Part shown: positions 32,999 to 43,551 of the stretch, piece by piece | How the letters are laid out: the number at the start of each line of letters is the position of its first letter | Position numbering within the stretch: position 1 is the stretch's first letter | Assembly (NCBI RefSeq): GCF_000178375.1 | Contig: NZ_ADNC01000002.1 | Span: 1 to 64,000 of the forward strand | Reading direction: 5' to 3' | Length of the DNA: 64,000 bases | Source: Mycoplasmopsis alligatoris A21JP2 | GTDB lineage: Bacteria; Bacillota_I; Bacilli_A; Mycoplasmatales; Metamycoplasmataceae | Made by a program: the position numbers and the translations under genes | The notes under the pieces: generated by a model | What the model was told of the DNA's origin: nothing | Database searches by the model: none | What the model saw: only the letters and a program-made list of their open reading frames with translations

Positions 32999-34279
32999 TT
33001 AAACGTCGAATCAAAGTCCTGATTTTTCTTTATTATCATTTGCTTTTTGTTCATTATTTTCATTTGCTTGCGTCTCTTCAAAGTTAACATAATTGTTAAT
33101 CTCTGATGTTGTAGCTTGTTTGTCATAAGTTCTTGCACGTCTTTCAACTTCTTGATTATCTTCAAAAACGTCAAAGCCTCTAAAAGTTTCAACTACATCG
33201 ATTTTTTCTACTTCTTTATTTAAAGTGGCAGCAAAATCAGGTTGTACTTTGTTTGAATTATCTTGTTCAGTAACTTTTCCATCAACTCCAGCAGCAACAA
33301 TTGATACTTTAAAATATTCAGAAACATCAGGAATTGTTTCATGTCCAAAAATGATATCAACATCTTCATCGTCCTCGTCTACTCCTAAGTGTTGTCTTAT
33401 AGTATCCATGGCTTTTGACATGTCTCTTCCTGTTGCTTTAGCGTCATGTTGAATGTTAACTAAAAATCTCTTAGCACCTTGAAAATTGTATGTGTAAAGA
33501 TTGTTTGCAAACGCTTTATTAATTGCTTTTTCAGCGCGATCTTTACCAGAAGCTGTTCCTAGAGCCACAACTGCAAGTCCTGAGTCATCTAGGATTTTTC
33601 TAACGTCAGCATAATCAATGTTAATTTTACCAGTACGATAAAGAATATCGTGAATTGCAATAATAGTTGTTTTAAGACTATTGTTTGAAGCTTTATAAGC
33701 ATCTTCAATTGGAAATTCTCCGAAAAGTTCGTCTAATTTCTGATTTGATATAACTATATAAGCATCAACTGATTTTTTTAGAACTTCTATTTCTCTTAGA
33801 GCAATATTTAATTTTTTCTTTCCTTCATATTTAGCTGGTGTAGTAATTACGGCTATTGTTAGTGCGCCTACATTTTTTGCTATTTGAGCAATAACTGGAG
33901 TAGCACCAGTACCGGTTCCTCCACCAAATCCTGCTGTTAAAATAACAACGTCTGAACCTTTTAAATTATCTTCTATTTCTCTTGATGATTCATTAGCTCT
34001 TTTTTTCCCTACATCTGGATCAGATCCAGCACCTAATCCACGACTATCTTTGCTTCCTAATGCTATTTTTTTTGAACAACTATTTTTTGTTAGAGCTTGT
34101 GCATCAGTATTAGCGACGATAAATTCAATATTAGGATATTTGTCTTTAAGCATCAATTCAACTGCGTTGTTTCCAGCTCCACCGACTCCTATAACTTTTA
34201 AAGAAATTCTAGCAGCGTTTTGGTGTGCTGAATTATCGTTTGTTCCATTGCTAAATGGATTTTGATTTGTTTCTTGCAT
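32999..34279 (-). CDS. ftsZ: Cell division protein FtsZ
   Basis: 426 residues. Tubulin-like GTPase of the division ring. GVGGAGNNAVELM begins the nucleotide-binding domain, the tubulin signature GGGTGTGATPVIA is present, and the T7 synergy-loop region (INIDYADVRKIL) follows. The C-terminal ~100 residues are a charged, Asn/Glu-rich tail ending EKSGLWFDV; the frame continues past a UGA Trp codon to the TAA at 32999. No canonical FtsA/ZipA-binding peptide is obvious apart from this hydrophobic end. AAGGAG Shine-Dalgarno. Confidence 0.97.
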
Positions 34280-34288
34280 AATGCTCCT

Positions 34289-35482
34289 TTATAAATTATT
34301 AGTTTTATTAATAACAAAGAAATCTTTAAGTCTTTGCATTGGGGTTTTTTTGGGATTAATTGAGTAATGAGAGGTTAATGTATCAATTTTACTCATGCTT
34401 TCTATACTATAATTATTTGCTAAATTTAATGCACCAGTTGTACTTAAATCACTACACTCAAACAACATTAGATTTTGATGAGCTTCAAGAGTTTGAATTC
34501 TTTTATGTTTAAGTTCAGATAAATTAAAGTTATTACTTAAGTATCTTGCTAGAACACCACTAAAAGCAATTACATTAAATTCTATCTTGTTTTTTATCTG
34601 TTTTAGATCAACGAATTCATAGATAAATTTTTCTAAATCTTTTAAAAAATAGTTTAATTCTTCTTTAATGATTTGTAAATTTTTTATATCAAAATTTTGG
34701 CTGTATGTAGGATTTTGTTCTAATGTTTTAATACGATTTAAAACATCATTTGCCTTTAGATTAGTAGCTTTAGATAAACGATTTAAAATTTTTCTTGAAC
34801 CAACTAAGGTTTTAGAATATTTAAGTGCTGATCCTTTGTTGCATATAGCAACAGCTAGATAGTCTTGATTTAAATCGATTACTAAATTGTATGAATCATA
34901 GGCTTTTAAGTGCGATGTTAGTGTTAATGTTTTAATATTAAAACTAACTTGACCAAATTTATAGTTATTAAAAAGTTTTTTTAAATTGTCTAAATCGCTT
35001 GCCTGATCTGCGTGTAAAACAGAATATAGGACTTCTAGAGACTTAGCAGGTTTGTTTAAAGGGAATTGATCATATTCTTTATGATCATCTTCAATTGTTG
35101 TTACTTTATATAAGTAAGGATTGTAATTTAAAACATTTGAAAAGTTTAAATTAAATGAATTTTCTAGTTTTGTAGTAAGTTCATTTTTAACATTGATTTT
35201 TGCTATATTGTTAGGCATAGCTAATTTAACATTTGTTGTTTTTATTGATAAACCTTGCAATTGATCATCATCAAAAACAACAGTTGTTTTAATTTGTTCA
35301 GGAGAAGCATGACTTAGCACAAATTTTTCAATGGTTTGCAAATTTTTATTTAGTTCATCGACACTATTAACTTTGATTGAATCTTGCTCATTCAATAGAA
35401 AGTAATTAGCATTTTTGTACTTAATAAAAGATCATTTAAAATTTTGCTTAGAAATTCTAAAAATTAAGAAAAATCTATTCAT
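34289..35482 (-). CDS. Divergent FtsA-like actin-fold protein
   Basis: 397 residues between rsmH and ftsZ, the usual ftsA position. LVIDLNQDYLAVAICNKGSA followed by a YSKTLVGSRKIL strand looks like the phosphate-2 region of the actin/FtsA fold, and VIAFSGVLARYLS like the adenosine motif; the usual Gly-rich loops are eroded. Start taken at 35482 because a perfect AAGGAGGTG Shine-Dalgarno precedes that ATG; it adds a basic N-terminus (MNRFFLIFRISKQNFKW). The C-terminus ends in a basic, hydrophobic stretch (MQRLKDFFVI) resembling the FtsA membrane-targeting helix. Probably a rapidly evolving FtsA. Confidence 0.65.
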
Positions 35483-35496
35483 CACACCTCCTTATT

Positions 35497-36405
35497 TTAA
35501 TCAAGTATTTTTGTTAAGATTCTAAGTTTTGCACTTCTAGAACGCTTATTTTCTTGTATTTCATTGCTTGAGGGTTTGACTTGTTTACTCAAAAAGGTTT
35601 TTTTATCAGCGATTGGCATTTTTGCTGGTATTTTTGAAGCTGTTAAGCTGGCAAATTTATGCTTAACAAGCCGATCTTCAATTGAATGAAAAGTAATGAT
35701 ACTCAATGAAGCATTGGTTTTTAACAAACTAACTGCATCATCAAGCATTGTTTTTAAAGAATATAATTCGTTATTGACTTCGATTCTTAGAGCCTGAAAC
35801 ACTGCTTTAGCAGGATTTTTTGCTCTTAATAATGCTGCAGGATAGGCAGATTTGATAACTTCTACTAATTGCATTGTTGAAACAATTGGTCGATTTTTTT
35901 CTATAGCTTTCGCAACTTGACTAGCATGCTTAACATCAGCGTATTTAAGAAAAATATCTCTTAAATGTTCAACTGAATAAGTATTAACTACTATTTCTGC
36001 ATCTAGTTCTTGACTAGTATCCATTCGCATATCTAATTTAGCGTCTTTGTTATAGCTAAATCCTCTATTGGCATTGTCAATTTGTGGAGATGATATTCCT
36101 AAATCAGCAATAATTCCATCAACCTTATAAATATTATGGTTTGCAAGTTGTGATTTTAATTGACTATAATCACTTTTTATCAAAATAAACTTATCACTTA
36201 TTGAACTTAAACGTCTTTGGCTTATTTCCAAAGCATAATCGTCTTTATCAAATGCGATTAGCATCCCATTTTTATTTAATTTTTCTAGAATTTTTGCTGA
36301 GTGTCCACCCATGCCAAGTGTTAAATCTACATATATACCATCTGGTTGAAGATTTAAACTCTTGATTGTTTCTTCTAATAGAACTGAATAATGAAGTTTT
36401 TCCAT
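35497..36405 (-). CDS. rsmH: 16S rRNA m4C1402 methyltransferase (MraW)
   Basis: 302 residues. HYSVLLEETIKSL at the start, SAM-binding VDLTLGMGGHS, IIADLGISSPQID and the C-terminal NKRSRSAKLRILTKI are all RsmH signatures. Second gene of the mraZ cluster; the ATG overlaps the mraZ stop as TAATG. Confidence 0.96.
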   Translation of the reverse strand: MEKLHYSVLLEETIKSLNLQPDGIYVDLTLGMGGHSAKILEKLNKNGMLIAFDKDDYALEISQRRLSSISDKFILIKSDYSQLKSQLANHNIYKVDGIIADLGISSPQIDNANRGFSYNKDAKLDMRMDTSQELDAEIVVNTYSVEHLRDIFLKYADVKHASQVAKAIEKNRPIVSTMQLVEVIKSAYPAALLRAKNPAKAVFQALRIEVNNELYSLKTMLDDAVSLLKTNASLSIITFHSIEDRLVKHKFASLTASKIPAKMPIADKKTFLSKQVKPSSNEIQENKRSRSAKLRILTKILD

Positions 36406-36839
36406 TATTTTGATTCTTTTCTAGATAAACTTTGGGCAATACTTGCAATATCATCAGCACTGTATTGACTTTGATCATCATCAAATTTTTCTTTCGATCA
36501 TAATTCAATAACAGATCCAACTGGAACAAATACAACTTCTTTTTGGATAGTAAGAGCTTCGAGAATGTTTTTAGGTAAAATAAAACGTCCTTGAGAATCT
36601 AAAGTAATTAAAACAGCTTTACCTATAATATGTCTTCTTAAAACTCTCGCGTTTTTGTCAAACATATCAAGGTTTTCAACGAAACTTGAATACTTAGCAA
36701 ATTCATCATTGCTTCGTATTTCTGCGTTGCCATCAAAACCTAAAGTTAAATAGAAACTTGAGCCTAAAGCATCTCTAAGAGAACTTGGCAAAATAATTCT
36801 ATTTTTGTCATCAAGTTTACGTTCAACTAATCCTAGCAT
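36405..36839 (-). CDS. mraZ: Transcriptional regulator MraZ
   Basis: 144 residues, two SpoVT/AbrB-like half-domains: VERKLDDKNRIILPSSLR (residues ~5-22) and ITLDSQGRFILPKNI (~80-94), followed by an acidic C-terminal tail. The start at 36839 is favoured because the MraZ fold begins there and GGAGGAAAG lies directly upstream. The DNA in front of and across the start carries three 10-bp direct repeats expected of the MraZ operator, so the gene is probably autoregulated together with rsmH, ftsA-like and ftsZ. Confidence 0.95.
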
Positions 36840-36862
36840 CCACTTTCCTCCACTATCCTCCA
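36833..36862 (-). promoter_or_regulatory. MraZ operator: three 10-bp repeats overlapping Shine-Dalgarno and start
   Basis: On the minus strand TGGAGGATAG, TGGAGGAAAG, TGGATGCTAG follow one another at exact 10-bp spacing, one helical turn. MraZ binds phased short repeats before its own gene. The second repeat supplies the Shine-Dalgarno and the third contains the ATG. Confidence 0.75.
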
Positions 36863-36864
36863 TT

Positions 36865-36875
36865 ATTCTACATAT
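36865..36875 (-). promoter_or_regulatory. Promoter of the mraZ cluster
   Basis: Extended -10 TATGTAGAAT immediately upstream of the operator; the predicted transcription start falls at or in the first repeat. Confidence 0.6.
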
Positions 36876-37205
36876 AAAAGTATTAGAAGCGCATAAAAAA
36901 GTTAAAATATTTTTAGTAAAAATAGCAACGAGTTAAAGTTAATAACATTACTGAAGTTAAATATTTTTTAAAAATGCATTTTTTAATGAAAAAAACAACC
37001 AAAAAGTTGCTTTTTTAAAAAAAATAAAAGTTATTAACAAAATTAAAATGTGAAAATATTATTTTTGCATATTGCATATTAAAAATATTTATTTTTTCTG
37101 AGTTGACTTGAACTTATCTAAAAAAATCAAAATAACTTATAAAGTAATATAATATAAATGAATTTTATGCATATATATAATATATATATTAATAGTAGGA
37201 GAATT
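36876..37205. other. Divergent intergenic region (330 bp)
   Basis: A+T-rich spacer between mraZ and the surface-protein gene at 37206. It contains TTGACTTGAACTT near 37102 and TAATATAAT near 37146 as plausible promoter parts for the rightward gene, and a TAGGAG Shine-Dalgarno at 37196. An A/T run region near 37000 forms a weak hairpin (CAACCAAAAAGTTG). No ORF. Confidence 0.45.
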
Positions 37206-40198
37206 ATGAAAAAAAATACAAAAAAAGTGATTTTAGCTAGCTCAATAGCTATACTGGGAGCAAGTGCAATAATAAGTGCAATTTCAGCTACATATAAAAA
37301 AGAAGAAAATGGCAAAATTACATACTTAAATCGATTAAGTATGGATAAAGATTTAAGTGTAGTAACAAATGGATTTGAATTAATTCCTTCATTAGGACCT
37401 AGCCGAGCTGATAAAGACCCAAAATTAGCTCTTGATGGTAAGGATGAAACATCTTGAGGTTCAGGAAGTGGAATTTATCCAGAAGTAATTGATAGAAATA
37501 GAAAATCTTTTGAAATAAGTTTTAACCAAAATGACGTTTCAGGTCGTTTAATGCAAATTATATTTAAAGATAAAAATGTTACTCAAATTAGTTTAGATGT
37601 TTTAGGAGAAGCAGATAAAGTTTTACTTAAAAAAGAAAGAATTAATGTTACTTCAAAAAATAAAGATTTAGAAAACTATTTTGTTATTAATTTTGATGGC
37701 AAATTAGACAAAATTAAAAAATTAAAAATTCATTTTGATATTTGATCAGTACCAAATAATTTATTTATAAGCGGTGGACGTGAATCATCATTTTCAATTA
37801 AAGAAATTAAAATGTTTGAAGGATCAATTAACTTAGATTATTATGACAAGGCAAAAAGTAACCTTGCTAGTCTTTCATCTAATGCTGAATTTCAAAGATA
37901 TTCTCTAGCAAGTATAAAAAATATTGAAAACTTTATACTGAAGAAATGACTAGAGCATTAAATGATTTTAATAATGAAGTTTCATTTAGTCCAAATAGCT
38001 TAAAAGTTGAAGAAACAAAAACTACTTATGATTCAAGAATACAAGAAATAGAAAGTAAAAAAACAACTCTAGTTTCAAATAAAGATGATATTAATAATTT
38101 AATTTTTTATCGCATTAAAGAATTTAAAGATTCTAACGCTTCTGATGCTGCCAAAGTTGAATATGAAAAGCTTCTGCAAGCAATAAATGCCAAGGCAACT
38201 ACATCAACAACTAGAGATGAAGCTGAAAAACTTAAAGAAGAAGTTAAAAAAGTTGATCAACAAATGTTATCCCCAAAAACAAACACAATTATTACGCTTG
38301 AAGGATATAAAACAATTTTATTAGAAACAGCTGAAGAAAATTCAGCAAAAACTTCAATAGCTGAAATTAATAAGTTAATCGAAGCAGCACGTGCTGAATC
38401 AGATTCAAGCTTTAATGAAACTAGAAAAACATTTTATTTAGAAACTGAATTAAATAAAATTAAAGCCAAAACAATCTTGTATAAAGATAAATTAGTAAGT
38501 GAATTACAAAAAGAACATGACTTAACAAGAGAAGGTTTTAGCACTGATTCGATTAATAAATTTAAAGCAGAAATTAATTCTTTACTTGCTCAAATAAAAG
38601 CTTTAGCAAGTGCAAATAAAACAATTTATTTTGAAACTATTGAAAAAGTTAACAAACTTAAAGAATCTACTTTAAGTACTCGTAAACAAGATTTATTAAA
38701 TAAACTTAATTTAGCTAAATCATTAATAATGTCTACACATTCAAAGGATAGTATTACCCTATACAGAAGCCGAATAGATGAATTATTACAAGAAGTAAAC
38801 GATATAGTAGGTGAGGTTACCGAAATTAAAAGTAATGATATTTTAAAAAGACTTCAAGAAGCTAAAAAAATATTGATTACATATAAAGAGCAAATCATTA
38901 GAGATTTAGAAAAAAATAAAACACTTGAATTAGTAGGTGCTGAAGAAAACGTAAAAAATACTTTTAAAACAACATTAGAAAACTTATTAAAACAAGCAAA
39001 TGAATATCAAATAATTACTGAAGCATCATTTAACAATTTTAATTCGCAATTAAATGAGGCTAAAAAACTTGTTTTACTTAATAAAGAAGTAATTACAAAT
39101 CTTTTTAAAACTACATTAGATAATAGAAATAGGTATACAAGTGAAAGTCTAACAACATTCGATAAAAAAGTTGAAGAACTCAAAAAAGCAATTGGAACAA
39201 GTGAAAAAATTTCTCTAGACAAATACGATGAATTACAAACAAATTATCAAAACCTTAAAAAAGACTTAATTACCTATAGAGAACACTTAAAAGGTCTTTT
39301 AAGAAAAAAAGCTGTTTCAGATTTTCAATATTTAACAGTTGATTCAAAAAATAAATTTGTAAGAGAATTTACTGGTATTAATAATGATTTAAATAATTTA
39401 GATAAAGTATATGATGAATCAAACTTTGTTGTTGAAAAAGAAAGAATTAATTCATTACCAAGACTACAAACAAATGCTGAAAAATTTAAAGAAGTGATAG
39501 CTGAATATCAGAAAAAATTTATTGAAGAATCAAAATTCTATGTTCCTAAATACTTAGATGCCTTTAAAATTGCACTAAAAGATAAATCATCTAGTCTAGA
39601 TAAAGCCCAATTAACAGTTGAAGAATTCGATCAAAGCGAAAGAGCTTTAAAAGTCGAAAGTGAAAAAGTTTGAACATATAACGATTTATTTAAAGATGAA
39701 CTAACAAGAGTTAAAGGATTAAACTCAACAACTTACTACACCCCTGAATCATTTGATTTATTTGTAGATGGACTAAATCGTCTTGAACAAAACATCCAAT
39801 CAGAACAATTAACTGTTCAAACATACTTAGTTTATGTAGAAAATATTAGCGAATTAGCTAATGAAAGACTATACACTCATGCTGAGGCATTACACAAACA
39901 ATTAGAAGAAATTAAGAAAAGACATGATCCGTCATTCTATTCTAAGTCATCTTATGATGAATATAAAAATGAAATAGATACCTTTGAAAACACCAATTTC
40001 CCTACAGATAAGGATAAAACGGAATTTACTTTAAGCCAATATCGTGCTAAAAAGGCTGAATTAGAGGCTATTGATATCAATTTATTAGATAAACAAACCC
40101 CTTGAAAGCCATGAGTGCTAATTGGAGCAGCTGTTTTAGACTCAATTGCTATATTAGTTGTATTAGGCTTATTAATAGCAAAAATTGCTAAAAAGTAG
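37206..40198 (+). pseudogene. Discoidin-like / FIVAR-repeat surface protein, frameshifted
   Basis: With one frame correction this encodes ~997 residues. Part 1 (37206-37961) has an N-terminal signal/anchor helix without a lipobox Cys and an F5/8 type C-like domain (LALDGKDETSWGSG, then SFSIKEIKMFEG). The frame shifts at 37932: homology to the paralogue at 40452 continues in the other frame from TEEMTRALNDFNNEV, as if one T were missing from a T4 run. Part 2 (to 40198) contains ~65-residue helical repeats of FIVAR type (e.g. RYTSESLTTFDKKVEELKKA) and ends with WKPWVLIGAAVL, a membrane helix and a Lys tail. Only the short N-terminal piece would be secreted unless the frame is restored. Likely adhesin or matrix-binding protein; may be a sequencing error. 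Confidence 0.75.
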
Positions 40199-40218
40199 AA
40201 CTTAATTTTTTAAAAAAT

Positions 40219-40250
40219 GAAGACCCAATTTAAAATTGAGTCTTTTTTTT
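40219..40250 (+). terminator. Terminator of the first surface-protein gene
   Basis: AAGAC(c)CAATTT aa AATTG(a)GTCTT hairpin with eight T. Confidence 0.85.
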
Positions 40251-40272
40251 GCAAACTAAATTAATACAAAAA

Positions 40273-40298
40273 TGCCGAATTTATGGATAAATAAGGCA
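40273..40298. repeat. Imperfect inverted repeat
   Basis: TGCC ga ATTTAT gg ATAAAT aa GGCA, ~155 bases before the 40452 start; contains TTTATGGATAAA, similar to the TATGGAAA elements upstream of other genes. Confidence 0.3.
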
Positions 40299-40364
40299 AT
40301 TTAGCAAACAAATGCCTTCATTGCTAATAATATTTTTTTTCTAACATTTATTGAAAATATAATA

Positions 40365-40391
40365 TTTACATTTATTTAATTTATCTATAAT
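40365..40391 (+). promoter_or_regulatory. Promoter of the second surface-protein gene
   Basis: TTTACA (40365-40370) and TATAAT (40386-40391), spacer 15. Confidence 0.55.
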
Positions 40392-40400
40392 TTATTATGG

Positions 40401-40431
40401 ATTGAATAAGAGAGCGATTGATTTATTCAAT
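40401..40431 (+). promoter_or_regulatory. 5' UTR hairpin before the second surface-protein gene
   Basis: ATTGAATAA and TTATTCAAT, 9-bp perfect arms around a 13-base loop (GAGAGCGATTGAT), between the promoter and the AGGAG Shine-Dalgarno. Possible RNA stability or translation control element. Confidence 0.4.
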
Positions 40432-40451
40432 TTAAGTAAAATAGGAGAAAA

Positions 40452-43442
40452 ATGAATAAAAAAACAAAAAGAATTATAGTGGCTTCAACAGCACTACCAA
40501 TAATTACTGCTGCTACAGCATTGTTAACAGGTTATTCAGCTACTTATGTTGAAAACGACTCTAATAAAATTAAATATTTGAATAGACTTCAACATGGTGC
40601 CGGAGTAAGTATTAACATTGAAGGTTTTAATACACTTAATGCACAAACAGATGCAATAGATGGAAACCTAAGTACTGCATGAGTTACTGGTCCTAATAAC
40701 TATCCAGGAAACGATACATCATTGGCAGGTAAAAGATACGTAGATATTTCATTTCAAGAACAACCGGCAGTTGGTAGATTTTTCCAAATAATGTTTAAAG
40801 ATAGAAACGTTACACAACTTTCTCTTGAAGTTTTAGGAAATAATGACCAAAAATTATTTACAAAATATCATTTCGGACCTACTGCAAATGTTGAAAGTCA
40901 AAAAAATAAATTTATAATTGACTTTAAAAATAAAATAACTGGTATTAAAAAAATTAGAATATTAATAGAAGTATGAGATACAAAAAATTATATTTGAGAT
41001 AGTACAAGTGTAAATACATCAATTGGTATAAATGAAATAATGATGTTCGAAGGATCTATTGATTTAGATTATGTTGACAAGGCAGAAAGCAAAATAAAAG
41101 ATTTAAAAAACTTAAAAAATCAAGAATTTTATACTTCTGATTCTGTAGCGAGTGTATCAGGTAATCTTAATTGATTAAGATCTAAACACCAATCTGCATT
41201 CAATAATGAAGTTTCTAATCCGACTAATTTTATTAAAGTAGAAGAAAAAAAACCTAATTATCAAGGTGTTCTTAAATCTATAGATGATTCAATCAATCTT
41301 TTAAAAACCAATAAAGAGGCTTTAGATGAATTAATTGACGAAAGAAAAAAAGATTATGCCGCTACTGCTGGTGCTAATAATAAATTAGCAATAGATATTT
41401 TCAATAAAGCATTAGATGCTATTCATGCTAAATATGTAGATAAAGAAAAACTAACTAGAAATGAAGCTGAACCATTTTTCAGTGAAATTAAGAAATTAAC
41501 AGCTGACAAACAAACACCAAAATTCTTTGTATTAAGTGCTTTAAGAGAATATAAAAAACAATTAGATGATACTGTTGAGGAAAAATCAAGACAAGATATT
41601 ATGAAATGAGTCGATACTGAAATTAATTCAGTAACAAATGAAAAAAATGAAGGTTTTGATGAGAAAAAGAAAAAAACTTACATGGATCGTTTAGGTTTAA
41701 TAGACAAAAGTAAAGTTACATACAAATCACATTTAGAAAAGGAATTAGAAACAATTCAAAACGAAAATAGAGACTTATACACAATTGAAGCAGAAAAACA
41801 ATTTTTAGATGCATTTACAAAAATAAGAGAAAGAGTAAGTAAATTAACTTCTCTAAATAAAAATGATTATGAAAAAATTAAAAATGAATTAAATGAACTT
41901 AAAAAGAATACATTAGTAACAAAATCGCAAGACTTGTTAAATAAACTAAATCTTGCTAAATCTAAGGTTTCAATAACAGACTCAAAAGAAAGTGTTTTAA
42001 TATACAGAAAAAATATTGATAAATTAATTGAAGAAGTAAACAACTACGGTGGTTCAATTGATAACAATAGACATGGTGAAATTTTAACAAGATTAGGTAA
42101 ATTAAAAGAACATTTAATATCATATAAAGACCAACTAAAAAAAGCTCTTGATGAAGCTGAAAAAATAAGTTTAGAAGGAGTTGAAGGAACGTCTACAACA
42201 ACTTTTAAAGAAGAATTAAAAGACTTAAAAAAACAACTAGAAACTTACACTGTTATCGATGAAAAAACATACAATGCATTTAACAAAACTCTAACTAACG
42301 CAAAAGGTAATGTTGTATTTAATAAAGACATTATTTTAAAACACTTAGATTTAAAAATTAATGAAGAATTATATACAAAGTCAAGTGTTGATATATTTAA
42401 AAATAAAGCAACTGCTTTAAAAGATGAAGTAAACAAAAAAACAACTTTAAATTTAAATGAATATGACTTGTATAAAGTTAAATATGAAAATATTAAAGAA
42501 GAAAATTTAGTAACATATAGAAAATATTTACAAGATTTAATAAAAACAAAAGCTCCAGCATCATTTGAATATTTAACAGCTGAGTCAAAAACTCAATTTG
42601 TAAGCAAATTTACTGAAATAGTTGCTGCAATTAACAAACCAGAAACTATATTTACTGCATCAAATTATAAAGCTGAAGAAGCAAAAATCAATAATCTTCC
42701 AAAACTACAATCAAATGCAGAAAAGTTAAAAGAAGTTATTGCTAACTACAAATCTAAATTCACTGGTAAATCATCTATTTATGTAGGTAAATCAATTGAA
42801 GATTTCAACAGAGTTCTTGATCAACAAAATAAAGCTTTAGACAAAGCTCAATTAACAATAGAAAAATATGATGAAGCAGAAAGATTATTAAAAGAACAAA
42901 GCGAAAAACTTCAAACTTATAATGCATTATTTAAAGATGAAGTTTCAAGACTAAGAACTTTAAATAAATCAACATACTATACATCAGATTCATTTGATTT
43001 ATTTGTCGAAGGTGTAAATAGATTAAATGATAGAATTGCAAACGATCAATTAACAAATGAAACATATGTAAGAAATACAGACAAAATTAATGATTTAGCA
43101 TTAAATACACTTGTTACACATGACGAAGTATTAAGAAGCTTATATAATGAAATTAATGATAGACATGCACCAACATTCTATTCAAAATCAACATATGATA
43201 CATTTAAACAAGAAATGGAACAATTTAGAGAAGAAAACTTCCCCGAAGGCGAAGAAAATAAAAACTTTACAAGTTCACAATTTAGAGCTAAAAAAGCCCA
43301 ACTAGAAGCATTTGATATTAATTTATTAGATTCTAGATTACCATGAAAACCATGAGTATTAATTGGAGCAGCAATTGCTGATTCAATCGCTATTTTAGTA
43401 ATAGTAGCATTATTGATTGTTAAATTTCTTAAAAAATCATAA
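40452..43442 (+). CDS. Discoidin-like / FIVAR-repeat surface protein, intact
   Basis: 996 residues, paralogue of 37206-40198. N-terminal signal/anchor helix (residues ~8-30, no lipobox), F5/8 type C-like galactose-binding fold with AIDGNLSTAW, KRYVDISFQEQ and SIGINEIMMFEG (~60-215), then a long mostly helical region (~225-955) in which FIVAR-like units recur (e.g. YTKSSVDIFKNKATALKDEV, YTSDSFDLFVEGVNRLNDRI), and a C-terminal WKPWVLIGAAIADSIA membrane anchor with a KFLKKS tail. The architecture, a glycan-binding head on a helical stalk anchored in the membrane, suggests adhesion to host glycans or matrix. Ligand unknown. Confidence 0.85.
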
Positions 43443-43462
43443 TTAAATTTATTACTTCATTC

Positions 43463-43493
43463 AAAAACACAATCTATTAGGTTGTGTTTTTTT
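43463..43493 (+). terminator. Terminator of the second surface-protein gene
   Basis: AAAACACAA tctattagg TTGTGTTTT hairpin with T run. Confidence 0.85.
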
Positions 43494-43520
43494 CACTATG
43501 CTTAAGCTGAATAAGGAAAA

Positions 43521-43550
43521 ATAAAAATACAATCACGTATTTGATTGTAT
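43521..43550 (-). terminator. Terminator of the first PI-PLC lipoprotein gene
   Basis: On the minus strand ATACAATCA aatacg TGATTGTAT followed by TTTTATTTTT, directly after the stop. Confidence 0.8.
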
Positions 43551-43551
43551 T

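Noticed and set aside
35395-35482. Start of the FtsA-like gene at a UUG near 35395.
   Set aside because: An in-frame ATG at 35482 is preceded by a near-perfect AAGGAGGTG ribosome-binding site.
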